Shown: positions 21,648-33,112, numbered from the stretch's first letter. The stretch: 64,000 nucleotides of DNA from Verticillium longisporum (GCA_019188255.1 JAETXT010000005.1:4402001-4466000), one strand, 5' to 3'. The notes: generated from the sequence alone by a model not told the origin. Made by a program: numbers and translations.

Positions 21648-24326
21648 ATGGAGGTGACGACTGGAGTGGCCGGGCTTGTCATCTTTGCCATTGATGCGGC
21701 CTTTAAGCTCACGAATCTGGTCAATGAAATCCGAGATGCGCCCGACTAGGGTTAGGAATACCCAAATGGTCTCGTTTAGGTATTATAGGGGAGTGGATAT
21801 TTAGGCTTTCTAGGTTGCCCAGAGAGAACCCATAGGTTGAAATAGGTAGCCCAAAAAACCCATAGAAATTTCTGGGTTCCTTCTAGGTTGCCTATTATAG
21901 CCTATAGGTTCTCTCTAGGTAGAAGCTAGGGTCTATATATAGTCCGTGCCCGATTTTAGCCCTAAGGATATCGTATTAATAGGGCGTTAAATAGGGTATA
22001 AGGTATTCTAATAGGTATATAATAATATTACTATATTATATATCTTTATAAGACCTAAAATAACCTAGGCCCTACTACCTATTTAGGCTTAGGTTTTTTT
22101 CTAGGTAACCTATTTTAGCCTAAAAACCTAAATAGGTAGTAGAGTATTGGGTTTTTGGGGCTTTGGGTTCTTACGCTAAGTTTCTGGGTGCCCAATGGGT
22201 CAGAATCTTTGGGTATTCCTAAGCCTATGCCCGACGATATTCGCGATCTGGGGTCGAACCTCATATCCCTTGCCACAATTTTGAATAGCACAAAGACATT
22301 GTGCTCGCTGGACGAGTTCAAAGACGTCGATGAGTTGCTTTCGGAAACTCTGATGAGCTGCGTGAAACAGTGCGAGGATGCCAGCAGCAGCCTGTACGCC
22401 GAGCTGAGCGCCTTCAAGCCTCGCACGCCGACGACCTCTGGCGTAGTGGAGAGGCGGAGTTTGCGACAAAAGGTGCACTGGTCCTGGCGGCAAAAGTCGA
22501 GGCAGGCTCTTAAGACGAGACTGTTTGATTCTAGGGACAACCTGAACATGGCCGTCACCGTCCTCAATGGGTACCAAACGCTCAGACCAGCAAGGTCCTC
22601 TACAGTCGGGCTGACAGACGATGCAGTACGGTGGCCGGCAAAGGGTATCATGCGATTCGCATGGATATTGCCGAGCTCAACATGAAGCTGGACCGGGGTG
22701 CGAGCCCTGCGAGCCGTGCTACCCGGCAGCGATTTCGCGACAAGCTAGAAGACGATCTGAGAAGCGTGACGAGTGATAGTCAGGTCGTAAGCGTAGCGGG
22801 CAGGACAGATGTGAATTTCGGGATCCGCAACTACTTTGATCGCCTAGAGGTCGCCACGATCCCAGCTGCTGCTCCGCCTATTGACTCGTTGTGGGTATAC
22901 ATCAGTCATCTATCGCGTTATCATTCTCGCTGACACGTTTCCATGCAGTCCAGAGCAGGCCAACAGTGCAGTAGACACGGAAGAAGCTGCCGGTAATGGG
23001 TCTGCGCGCGCGCCAAAAACGCTCTTGGAAGCTGTGACGTCTGGAGACCGAGCCGCCGTGGAGTATGTCCTGTCCCAGGACGCTGGTCTGAACCAGCGAT
23101 CACCAGAGGGCCAGACTGTATTACACATTTGCGTCTCGTACGACGACAGGGAAACGGCAGACATTCTCATCAAGCATGACACGAGCATCATCAACAGGAA
23201 GAACTCTCGCAGCGAGACCCCTTTCCAGTTCGCCTTGCGAGAGCAGTCCTGGAACGTGGCTGGTCTTCTCATCGAACGGGGCTGCTCCATGGGCCAGTTC
23301 GCCACGGAATTCTTCAGCTGGCTGCCGCAGCATATGACGGACCTGGATTCCGTGCGGCCCGTGATCCGGGCTTGTTCAAAGCGACTGGGGAGCGGCATCG
23401 GCTCGACGCCGCTTCTGCATCGAGCCATCGAGCGTGGTGATACACGGACTCTCGAGATTCTACTGCAGCAGGGGCTCAACCCCGATCTTCCCGAGGCGGA
23501 CACAGGTACGCAAATGAGTCCTCACCTCTCACGAGTTCTTGTACCCAAAGAGTCGATTCCAGCTGACGTATTTCTGCTTCCAGGGTTGCGGCCGATCCAG
23601 GTCGCCGTGCTGCTGGAGCAGCGGGAGCACGCCAAGCTCTTGATCGAACACGGCGCCGCGCTCAACAGGTGTATCCCGGCGACGATTGCCACGGACAAGA
23701 TTCATCCACAGCACGAGCGCAAATACCACGACCGGTGCCGCGCGCTCTTGTACGACGCCTCGCTTCTGCAGATCTCTATCCTGTTCAACAAGGACGACAC
23801 ACCAGCCATGATGCAGCTCCTCCTCGACAACGGCGAGGATCCGGACTCCAAGGATGGAGGGACCGCCAACCTCCTCAGCCACCTCTATCTCGAGTCCCAG
23901 TGGGTCTACGCTCAAGCCATCATCCGCGCGGGCGGCGACGTCAATGGGCGTGGTCCAGACGGCTCGACGACGATGCACTGGGCGGCGCACATGAACAACG
24001 CGCCCCTCATCAAGATGCTGCGAAACTACGGCGCCGACGTCAACGCCAGGCATCCGGGCAAGGACGACTCAACACCCCTCATGCTCGCTGTGCGACACAG
24101 AGCGAGGGCGGCGGTCATGACACTGCTCGACGCAGGGGCGAATGCCAGAATGACAGACGTGTGGGGGGCCACGGCACTCGGAAACGCGGAACATCTGAAG
24201 TCGGATCCAGAGTGGGCAACTGCTCTGTCGGCACTGAGAAAGGCAACCATGCAGTCAGCCAAGAAGAAGCCGCTCTTCGTTCTTGTCAGCAGCGAGGAAC
24301 GGGAGAAACCGAAACCAAAAGGATGA
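21648..24326 (+). pseudogene. HeLo-like/ankyrin (NLR-type) protein gene split by a MITE
   Basis: ATG at 21648 opens MEVTTGVAGLVIFAIDAAFK..NEIRDAPD, the typical first helix of fungal HeLo-like (STAND N-terminal) domains. The frame then hits TAG at 21747, the first base of a MITE. The domain resumes in the same order directly after the element at 22227 (MPDDIRDLGSNLISLATIL), continues through intron 22571-22626 and a probable intron 22895-22948, and leads into ankyrin repeats. Repeats include LLEAVTSGDRAAVEYVL, GQTVLHICVSYDDRETADILIKH, IQVAVLLEQREHAKLLIEHGAALN and TPLMLAVRHRARAAVMTLLDAGANAR. Another intron lies at 23506-23583. With GT at 22895 the downstream frame is off by one, so either a weak GTTGTG donor is used or another indel is present. 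HeLo-like/ankyrin proteins are thought to act in self/non-self recognition and cell death. A truncated form could start at 22227. Confidence 0.75.
21747..22227. mobile_element. hAT-like MITE, 481 bp, with 20-bp terminal inverted repeats
   Basis: The element starts TAGGGTTAGG at 21747 and ends with the reverse complement of TAGGCTTAGG at 22227. The 20-bp termini 21747-21766 and 22208-22227 match at 19 of 20 positions. The flanks are a near-perfect 8-bp duplication, CGCCCGAC at 21739-21746 and TGCCCGAC at 22228-22235 (7 of 8 identical). An 8-bp duplication with TAGGG-type ends is the hallmark of hAT transposons. The inside is AT-rich, has no coding frame, and contains short inverted repeats of TAGGTTGCC/CTATAGGTT type, so it is non-autonomous. 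It interrupts the HeLo-like domain of the ankyrin gene. Confidence 0.88.
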
Positions 24327-24730
24327 GGAGATGCAGTCGATGGTATGCCTTAGGCGCTGTAATGTGCATTAGACGCATTATACTCGCTAAGTGCAAGTGT
24401 GAGTGCAATTGCATCTGCCGGCCGACAACGTGCTGGGGTAAACGGCTGCGCTAACCGAATCGAGGTCGTACCTGTAACACCTCAACCGCCAGTGACGCCT
24501 CCTGACCTTGTGCTGTCGAGCGGTCGAACCACCAACTGCAACCTCGAAGCTATCCATATTAGCCATTTGCGCGCATTTGAGAGCTTTTGTTTTTTGCGAT
24601 TCCGATTCTATACCTTCGCATTTCTTCCTGCTTCTTCGACTCGACGTCCCCGGGAACCCACCCACTGGATTCGGCTGTCCATATACCCATAATCGGCCAC
24701 GACACCCGGTGAAGTACACGAACAGACACA
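24327..24730. other. Promoter and 5' leader of the copper transporter gene
   Basis: No gene seen. I did not find an unambiguous copper-responsive element. Confidence 0.5.
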
Positions 24731-25579
24731 ATGGACCACTCCCACATGGATCACGGCGACTCTGGCCATGGCGGCATGGACCATGGCCACGGCGGAATGG
24801 AACACGGCGACATGGGCGGCGCCCAGTGCAGCATGAACGCAAGTTACCCTCTCCACCCCTCGCCCCTCCCCCTCCACCTCTGCCTAGGCACCAGCTAACC
24901 CGTGCCACTCTTCAGATGCTCTTCACCTGGGACACCAACAACCTCTGCATCGTCTTCCGTCAATGGCGCATCGACTCGACCTTCTCCCTCGTCCTGTCAC
25001 TCCTCCTTGTCGTCGCTCTGGCCGCCGGCTACGAGGCCCTCCGCGCCGCTTCCCGCCGCTACGAGACGGCTGTCAACAAGCGTGTCACGAACCTCCCCAG
25101 TACGTGCCCCTCACTCTCCCCCCCTATAGCCCCCTCTATTTCCCACCCCGTCATGTCGTGTCTCCCCATCCCTCGAGTCTGAGCGCTCGGCGGCTAAAGA
25201 CGTGTGTCCCGCTCGATAAAGCCACCGGTGACCGAGAACCCGATACTGAGACCACGCCCTTCCTCTGGACAGGATCGCAGCAGGTTGAGGCGAGCAAGAC
25301 CGCGCACGTCGTCAAGGCCGTGCTCTACGGGCTGCAGAACTTTTACGCCTTTATGATCATGTGAGTTTCCCTCTGCTTCATTTTTCGTCTTCCCCCTTGC
25401 CCCCCTTGCGGGGCCCGGCGGAGGTGGATGGTCCGAGAATCGGGGTTTGCTGACGGCGCAGGTTGATCTTCATGACGTACAATGGCTGGGTCATGGTTGC
25501 TGTGGCGCTTGGGGCGTTCGTGGGCTACCTTCTCTTCGGCAACTCGACGTCCTCCACCAAGGACAACGCCTGCCAATAA
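24731..25579 (+). CDS. Ctr-family copper transporter, 165 aa
   Basis: Exons 24731-24838, 24916-25099, 25273-25360 and 25462-25579 sum to 166 codons in phase. The N-terminus is rich in His and Met (MDHSHMDHGDSGHGGMDH and further GM/H clusters), the extracellular copper-collecting segment. It is followed by CSMNMLFTWDTNNLCIVFRQW before the first membrane helix. The second helix carries the Met motif (MIMLIFM) and TYNGW, and the third has GAFVGYLLFG, the GxxxG packing motif. Ctr proteins form trimers that pass Cu(I) across the plasma or vacuolar membrane. Length and motifs fit the Ctr2/Ctr4-like fungal group. The first intron begins GCAAGT instead of GT (24839); moving the junction would lose the conserved MN/MLFTW joint. 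Confidence 0.92.
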
Positions 25580-25745
25580 GAGACGTTTGTTTGCGTCGCT
25601 GGTCCTGTAAAGGCAGGTGGGAGAGCGTCAAGCTGGAGTCTCATTTCATTCATCTAAAGGTTGCTGCTGCCATGGGATATCTACATCAGTATGCGACGGA
25701 CACGTCGGCATTCTTTCAATGCAAAGTAAGAGAAACAACAAAGCT

Positions 25746-27211
25746 CTACATCTTGGCCGGCTCTCCTGCTCCGGCTGCTGCTGCAGCCTTGGTCTCCTCC
25801 TTGAGAGCCGGGTCGGAAACGACGTCCGGCTTGGGCTTCTTCGTGTCGAAGAAGCCCCCTTCCTTCTCCACCGTCTTGATGATGTCCTCGTCGCCGTGGT
25901 GCGGGTTGTGTTCAAACTCGGGCGTCTCGCCGTACGCGAGCCGCGCCGCGTCGACGAGAATGTGCGCCGTCATGCCCCAGACCTTGTACCGCGCGACCTG
26001 CTCCTCCTCGAGCTTCGCCGCGAGCTTCGCCTGCGCGTCCGCGTCCGCGTCTGCTGGGGCCTGCTCTTGCTGCTTCTCGTCTTGCTCACGCGCCGCGGCG
26101 GGCGGCACCTCGGGCTTGGACACGCGCTGCGCGTCGACGGGGACGTAGAAGTTGTGCACGCGCCACGGCGACTCGCGAAAGTTGACCCAGCGGCCGTCGT
26201 ACCAGTGGCCCGGCGGGTGGATGCGGCCCGTCGCCTCGTCCTGGGCGCGCAGAAAGTTGTGGAAGGGGGCCGAGAAGACGGCGGCGACCTCCTTGGCGTC
26301 GAGGACGGGGATCATGGCCTCGGCCGGCGGAGGGGCGTCGGCATGGGCGTCAGCTGCGCCGGGTGGTCTCGTTTCGGTCGTCTGGTCAGTGTGCAGGAAG
26401 GCGACGCAGGGGCGCACGACGATCTGGGTCTGGGCAATATTGCAAGGTAGTTCGCAGAGCGACTCGATGCGGAAGGGGGCAGGCAGGGGGTGATGTATGT
26501 TGGGCAGGCCGATTTCCTCAAAGGCCTCGCGGCGGGCAATCTGGTCTGGGCCGAGTCAGCAGGGGGTAGTTTTCGTTTCGAGCCGAGACACGGCAAGGCG
26601 TAGGTAGGGCTGATGCGGCAGCAGCAAGCGAGGAGTGGAAGGGAGGTGGACATACAGGGCGTCTCGTGAACGTCGTCGGCTTTGCCACCAGGGAAAGCAG
26701 CGTGTCCAGAGTAATTACGCAGGCTGGCGGCGCGCATGGTGATGACGACCCTCAAATCGCCACGGCGATCGGCAAACAGGAGGAGAAGCACGGCGGCGCG
26801 GCGGCTGGCGGGCAGGCGGTCCCATGTCGGCAGAGGCGGCGGCCTGTACGCTCGGAGGCGGGCGAGGGCGGCAGCCGATTGCGCTGTCAGCGGCGACATG
26901 GCGGCGGCATCCCAGTAGGAGGAGTCAAGATCGTGGTCGAGGTTGGAGCCTGTGTCAGCCTCGGGTCGAGAAGCCGAGGCTTTCCGCAGGTAGGTGACAA
27001 AGTTGCTGAGGTCTTCTTCGGTGGGTTTGGGTAGAGCAGGTTCGGTTGTTATGTCGTGCGGTGGAATAGCGGCCTCGCGAAGTACGCTGCTGTCGCTCGA
27101 CGCGGCTAGCGGTTTTGTGCTCATGGTGGTGGAAGAGGGAGAAGATGGGGGAGTATCGAATATTGGAGGTGTCGTCACAAGATGATTCAGGTCCGGCACA
27201 GGCACAAGCAT
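25746..27211 (-). CDS. PCD1: Peroxisomal coenzyme A diphosphatase, Nudix hydrolase (PCD1/NUDT7-like)
   Basis: Two exons (27211-26656 and 26545-25746) give 451 residues. The Nudix box spans the intron: GHAAFPGGKADDVHET on one side and YQIARREAFEEIGLPN on the other, with the REAFEEIG metal-binding core intact. Before it lie AAVLLLLFADRRGDLRVVITMRA; after it come a CELPCNIAQTQIVVRPCVAFL stretch and EVAAVFSAPFHNFL, which match the CoA-diphosphatase subgroup. The enzyme hydrolyses CoA and damaged CoA to 3',5'-ADP and phosphopantetheine in peroxisomes. The last three residues, AKM, fit the PTS1 consensus. A low-complexity Ala/Asp/Gln segment (about residues 340-365) interrupts the C-terminal half. 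Translation could also start at MSTKPLA (27124). Confidence 0.88.
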
Positions 27212-27849
27212 CTTAGGTACTTAGGTAGGCAGGTGGGGTTTTTAGCGGTGCCTGTCCGAGTGTCTAGGCATGCCACCTAGCAAGCCTAGGTACCTAGGCA
27301 AGCGGGTGACAGATTAAGCCGCACTCCCAATCCGCCAAACACAGGTATCATGCAGATAGACCCCAACTTCGGAACACTCTCAACACCTCGTATTTCAATT
27401 AAATTCTCTGAGATTCTATCTACTGGATAATCGGCGACAAATTCAAGGGAAATTCTCCTTTCATTAGTTTTAGGCCGATGCAAAGTATATTATAACGGTT
27501 CAAAGTGAGCTCACCTTCAGGAGTGTGGCTTGTTTTGTCACCCCCTTGCCCAGGTAGGTCCCTTAGGTACCTACCTAGGCAGACCAGGACATGGTGGGGC
27601 ACCCGGCGATCGGGTGAGCTGGGCCGTCATCAGGCCGGGGCACCGAATGCGGGGGCGGGGCTGCTGCCTCGGAGGTTCCTGCCAGCCTTGTCTGTGCCTC
27701 AACAGAATTGATACACCACGAAAAGAGGTGGACACGATGAAGCAAACCAGCGACATCACGGATGCCCTGACCAGTCCATGATGTCAAAATCATCTCTATT
27801 TCCCTAGTTCCAGCTATGCCTGGCCCAAACGTTCTGCCTTCTCAACCAG
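27212..27849. other. Intergenic with clustered CCTAGGTACC-type motifs
   Basis: No gene seen. Several copies of TTAGGTAC / CCTAGG words occur at 27212-27232, 27263-27300 and 27550-27580, including a perfect 14-bp palindrome at 27285-27298. Such words recur at other intergenic sites in the window (13182-13200, 36630-36652, 49445-49455). Confidence 0.5.
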
Positions 27850-29205
27850 TCACACCTGTGCTCCATCGTTCAGGACCTGGATCTTCCCCTTGAGAACCTC
27901 CCGCCGTCTCTCCTCCTCCGAAATGGTGCGTCCGTGGCTAGACGTCCTCTTGGCCTGAGCCAACAGCTCATTCCACTGCCTGTTAATTTTCTGCAGCAGC
28001 CCCGGAGACGCAGGCCCCGGCTTGACCTCAGAGTCAAAGCCTGTCGCAGGACCGGCCAGAAAGATCGGCCTTGGTGTATCCGGCCCGCTCGCCCTCCTCG
28101 ATCTCATGGGGATGACAGGTCGTGGTTCGCCATTCCGTTCAGGCACCTGCTCATCTCCATGCCTCGTCCACCCGGGAGAGCGCAGTTCACCACTCCTGCG
28201 CCGAAAGACCCTCGAAAACGCCCCCGAATATCTCTCCATCCTACCAACCTTTGTCTCCTCCACGTCGAAACGCGAACCCCCCGATCCCGGTGGATACGGC
28301 GTCCTCGCCACATTTGTCGACGCCGGCATCTCCCCCGTCTCGACCCTCGCCGGAACACCCTTCCTTCGTGCTGTCTGGCTCACATTGTCCGCGAAGCTCA
28401 ACGTGCTTCTGCGCCCGTCACCCCGTGTCAGAACCGCAAGCTGCGTCGCCGTCGCGTGATACAGATCCCGAGCCACGTCGACGCTGTGCTCATTGTAGTT
28501 GCTCCGCCGCGCGGGAATCGTCTCAAAGTGATGCAGGCTCGGCGAGCGGGGCCCAGCGGGCAGGGACTCGCGCCGCGCGGGTTCGCGTTCGAAAATGTCC
28601 AGCGTGCGCGCCGGCTCTGAGAGGGGCAGGTCTTGTTCCGTGCTGTAGATGCTGCTTGTTCGTGAGGCAGGGATCGTCATCGCCCGGACGTGATTATCGT
28701 TTGTCAACGTGAGGTCTCGCTTGCCCGGACTGCTGACATGTTGTGCATCGTCGTTCTCGCGGGGTAGGGCGGTGCGAAAGGGCAGCGCGGGGAGGCTCTC
28801 GTGGCCGTCGTCGAGTCGAGGTCTCTGAGCCGGCGGCAGGACGCCGCTTTCAAAGGACATGTTCTCCGACAAGTTGACAGAGGAGCGTCTCTGAGACGAG
28901 GTCTGCCATCGGGACACCTCGCTCTGCCACCTCGGAGCCGGTGGAGGAGGCCGTGGTGGGGCGCTGGTTCTGGGACCTCCAAAGTCGGCCCACGAGCGAG
29001 TATGTTCGTGAAGCGCGATCGGCTTCCTCTTCGGCCTCAGGGGCGGCAGCGGAAGAGGCTGGTTGGGGGGGATGCCAATGTCCATACCGCTGAAAACTTG
29101 GTCTGGCTTGCGATGATTCATGCTTCGAGAAGCGGTCTGATGGAGCGATGGCGGGTGGTTGCTATCAGAGCGCAATGCGAGACTGTTGAAAAGGGAATGC
29201 CGCAT
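27850..29205 (-). CDS. Hypothetical disordered protein, 451 aa
   Basis: One exon with no in-frame break. Composition is rich in Pro, Arg and Ser, with proline clusters (PLPLPPLRPKRKP, PPRPPPPAPRW) that could bind SH3 domains. Many SxP and RRxS sites suit kinases. Only the C-terminus (SPGLLQKINRQWNELLAQAKR, then SEEERRREVLKGKIQVLND) looks ordered, as two helices. There is no signal peptide or membrane segment. Start could be 29205 or the internal Met at 29121. I do not recognise the family. Codon use resembles the neighbouring genes, so it is likely real. It sits tail-to-tail with nothing and is transcribed in the same direction as MCM4. Confidence 0.6.
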   Translation of the reverse strand: MRHSLFNSLALRSDSNHPPSLHQTASRSMNHRKPDQVFSGMDIGIPPNQPLPLPPLRPKRKPIALHEHTRSWADFGGPRTSAPPRPPPPAPRWQSEVSRWQTSSQRRSSVNLSENMSFESGVLPPAQRPRLDDGHESLPALPFRTALPRENDDAQHVSSPGKRDLTLTNDNHVRAMTIPASRTSSIYSTEQDLPLSEPARTLDIFEREPARRESLPAGPRSPSLHHFETIPARRSNYNEHSVDVARDLYHATATQLAVLTRGDGRRSTLSFADNVSQTARRKGVPARVETGEMPASTNVARTPYPPGSGGSRFDVEETKVGRMERYSGAFSRVFRRRSGELRSPGWTRHGDEQVPERNGEPRPVIPMRSRRASGPDTPRPIFLAGPATGFDSEVKPGPASPGLLQKINRQWNELLAQAKRTSSHGRTISEEERRREVLKGKIQVLNDGAQV

Positions 29206-29911
29206 GTGGACATACTTAGGCGTCTACTCAAGTTGGCAGACGACAAAGGCGACGTCGCCGAGTCACTGGTTCCAATACTGAGAGAACCCATCGCTCGACT
29301 GCCCTTTGTGACTTGACAATGTATGACTGGGCGATGTCGTGTGGCGCATGAATGACAAACAAAGATGGGTGCAGCGCTGACGAGCTGCTTCCAAGTCAGC
29401 GAAGACCGTAGCGTGACTTGTTCCTTTCTTGTGGTTGCTCAGAGCGGTGTTAGACTGCCCTATCGAGTGAACAAACACCAGCATCACAAACAAGATGGAC
29501 CAAAAATATGTGGTGGCGTCTAAAGGCTGGGCCAAAGCTTCCATTCTCAGACACGTCGCTAGCTTCGAGACAGCAAAGAACACTAATTATGAAAGTGTCA
29601 ATGCGAGGATCGAGGACGAGGAAGAGTAGAGGCAGACAGCTTGGCGACACCCATCCACTCCCAACAGGTCGATTTCCAGATCCCAACTAAGCCTGCCAGT
29701 CCCGTCAGTTAGGTCAGCTCGACACGGGGGTTGACTCAGAGCACAAACATGACAGCTACACATGCATCCTTCAAGAATGGTATTCATTGCGTGAGACGAT
29801 TCGAGATCATGACATTACCCCCCAACACAGCCGTTCCCTCTCCGCATACGCCATTATCGTGAACCACAGTCCTATCCACATAACCTTGTGATCATTCCCC
29901 CAACACGCCGC
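29206..29911. other. Intergenic, no gene seen
   Basis: Contains the promoter of the 451-aa gene and the 3' UTR of MCM4. No supported coding frame. Confidence 0.5.
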
Positions 29912-32900
29912 TTACACCACAGCCGTGACGCGCCTGACGTTTCTCCTCGCGCCCTCGCCGCTGATCATGATGAGGCCCTCCATCTCCAGCGCCCTCATCG
30001 TCTCGCTGAAGTCAGCCTGCTCCACGGCCACGCTCGCGCCCTCGCTCAGCTGCTTGGCGACCTCGCTGTACCGCACCGACTGTCCCGCGCTCGTGAGCTC
30101 GTCCAGCAGTCTCAGAATGGCGTCCTTGATCTCCTCGCGGCGCCTGCGCTCGGCGGAGCTCGTGCCCTCGGTGAGCAGGCTCATGTCGATGCGGCCCTGC
30201 GAGTCCGTGGCCGCCGTCTTGAGCGCCGACCGGATGAGGCGGCACGCCTCCTTGACGTCGTCGCGCGTGACGGTCGTCGAGAGGCGCATCTTGGCGTGCG
30301 CTTCGGCAAGACGAATCATGGACTCGAGCTGACGCGTCGTCGCTGTGATGCGCTTCTCGGCGGCGCGGACGTCCTGGCCGAGCTTGCGCATGTCGACGTA
30401 GTTCTCGACGAGCTCTTGGGCCGCGTCCTGTGAGATGGTCGGGTGGATGTTGGCGCGGGCGTAGGAGATGAAGGAGGTCAGGAATTCGACGGGCTGGGGT
30501 TCGTTAGTTGCTAGTCACTCGCAAAAGGTATCAGGACTTGGAAACGTACCAGAATGTCCAGCTCCGTGGCGGCCGAGTCTGGCGTATCCTCGAGGTAGAG
30601 GGAGAGAAGATGGCGAGCGAGCTTGCGGTCCGTCTTCTCGTCAACGCGATCCAGGATGAGGTAGACGAGATCGAAACGAGACAGTAGTGTCGGAGGCAGA
30701 TCAATGTTTTGCGGCACGGGAAGATCCGGGTTGTATCGACTGCCGATGGGGTTGGCTGAGGCCAGAATACTGGTGCGAGCGTTCAGCGTCGTGATGATGC
30801 CCGCCTTGGCCACCGAAACAGTCTGCTGCTCCATCACTTCGTGAAGCACTGAGCGGGTGGCGTCGGACATTTTATCAAACTCGTCGATGCAGCACACGCC
30901 GCCGTCAGACAGGACAAGAGCACCAGACTCGAGCACAAGTTGCCTGCTCTCAGGATCCCTCGTGACGTATGCGGTAAGACCGACAGCGGAAGAGCCCTTG
31001 CCACTGGTGTAGACGCCGCGAGGAGCAATCTTGTGGATGTAGCCGAGAAGCTGTGACTTTGACGTCGACGGGTCACCGCAGAGCAGCACGTTGATATCGC
31101 CTCTGTACTTGGGGCTACCTCCCTTCTGGAAGGTCTTGTTGGTGCCGCCAAACAGCTGGAGGAGAATACCCTTCTTGACATCGTCCATTTCGTAGATCGA
31201 TGGTGCCAGCGATCGTGACAGAAGATCATAAATGTCGGATCGTGCGGCCGTTTCTTGAATCTTGGCTTCCTCTTCGGCCGACAGCTTGCGCGTCTCCTCC
31301 TTGCCCTCGAGCTCGTTCTCGTCGTCGCCTTCGAGCATCAAAGTCGAGGGGTCCATGCCCATCCTCTTCTTGTCCACCTTTTGCACATGCAGCACATCCA
31401 CGTATGTCTTGTATACGCTCTTGATTGTCCTCTGTCGGGGATTGACCCTGACAGGGCTGGACCGAAAGATACCCGTGAGCTCAACGCGGTCACCCGCTTT
31501 GCAAAAGTCGACCAAGTCGTGGCCACATGACACAGACACAGAGTGAGGGGTTTGACCGGCAGGTACAGAGTCTGGCGTCTCCTGGAGCTTGATGATCTGC
31601 TTGTCCTCGAATGTGCATCGGTTGTGAACGATCTGCATCGAGTTGTCGGAACCGCATCGAGGCCTGGGACACTTGGTCGGCTCGCTGATCTTGCCACGAT
31701 CGAGACCGACGTTGACCGAGTGGTTGCAGACGTTGCATCGGAAGAAGGCGTCCTTCATGTCGGGAATGATGGGGCTCGTGCGGATGACGAGACCCTTGAT
31801 GCTGACGAGCTGGTCCAGGTCAGATGGGTTGAGATCACGCAGGTTCGTCGTGGTAGCAAGGCCATAGGGCCTGACTTTGTAGACCATTTGTGATACCGCA
31901 TCTTCCATGGACTGCTGCTCTGGTTGGCCGCCCGGCGAAGGGGCTCCATCAGGGCGATCGGAGCTGGGGAAGACGGGTTCGGAGCTTTGCGAGCTGATCT
32001 GGTGAGAGCTTCGACCTGCGGTACTCTGGGACCGACGCTGCATATCCTCGGCCGCGGCGAGTTCCGTCATGATGTCATGCACAGACTGGTCCATGATAGG
32101 GACGAGATCCTGGGGATATGACTGAATCTGGTGCCAGAACTTGCGGGTGGGCGGGTAGGCGTTCACATCGGCAAGGTCCAAGTACATTTTTGTGTTTCCC
32201 AGCAGCAGCATTGTCTGGAGCTGCTCCATGTAAGGCTTGGACTCAGCGTCCGGCGCCGCCTTGACCTCGGCCTCCGAGGCCCCGTCCTTGTACATGCGAT
32301 ACTTCTTTGTGAAGTGGCGCAAAAAGTCCTTAAAGGCGGTGAAGGAATCGTCGACGGAAATATTTGTTCCCCAAACAAGAGCTTCGTTGGCGCCGCCCAG
32401 GCGGTTGGCCTCTGATGTGTTGGGGTCGCGGTTGCTGAAGGAGGCGGGGTCCGAACCAGGCACACTGCCGTCGCGTGTGATCCTGCCCGACTCGTTGAGG
32501 AAAATGCGGCGAATGGGCTGAGCGGACAGACCCATCTCCTGGCGGCTACGGGAGTAGGCAGAGCCGGAACGCTGTCCGACAAAGAGAGCACTGCTTTCGC
32601 TGCGCAACTCGGACTGGGCTGGCCGTGACCGGCCAGGACTAGAGCTGGGATCATATCGAACGGGGGATGAGTCTACGACGGGGGTCAGTCAGTATATATG
32701 TGGGAGCTCACGATGCTCTGCGCTTCCTACCTCTGACTGTGCCGCTGGCGCGGGGTGTTCTGTCGCCGTCAATCGACTGCGTCTCGGTCTGTTGGCGCAA
32801 GGGAGAGCTGGGCGCCGCTGTAGCGGTACTCTGGCTGTTCGTCATGTGTCGAAGCGGCGAGGACACATCGCCGAGCGCGGGGCCGGTGCGGCGATTGCCT

Positions 32901-33112
32901 CCTACGGCAGGAGAGGACTGGTAAAAGAGAGGGCTCGACTGAAGGCGCGAGGATGGGGGGTTCTGTCGGGGCGTCTGCGACCCGGCCGGTGCTTCAGCAT
33001 CGTCGGAAGCGAGGGGCGCGGGGCTGCTCTTGGGGACCTCTGCGTTCCTGGTTGAGCGGCGCGGTGTCCCGGCCTGGGAGCTTCGAGTCGATCGTTTGCT
33101 CGGGGACGACAT
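29912..33112 (-). CDS. MCM4: DNA replication licensing factor MCM4
   Basis: Exons 33112-32731, 32672-30550 and 30493-29912 give 1028 residues in one intact frame. The N-terminal about 150 residues are Ser/Pro/Arg-rich and full of SP/TP sites, the regulatory tail phosphorylated by CDK and DDK in yeast. The MCM N-domain follows, with the zinc site CNVC...CPRPRC, then DVLHVQKVDKKRMG. The AAA+ core has Walker A (GDPSTSKSQLL), Walker B (CCIDEFDKM), sensor 1 in ILASANP and the arginine finger in SRFDLVYLILD. IYEMDDVKKGILLQLFGG and RGDINVLLCGDPSTSKS match MCM4 rather than its paralogues. It is one subunit of the Mcm2-7 replicative helicase in the nucleus. A divergent promoter with two ACGCGT boxes is shared with coatomer zeta. 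Confidence 0.97.

Noticed and set aside
21747..22227. The AT-rich block as a long intron
   Set aside because: No GT or GC donor lies at the junction, TAG follows the last codon in frame, and the inverted ends with target duplication point to transposition.
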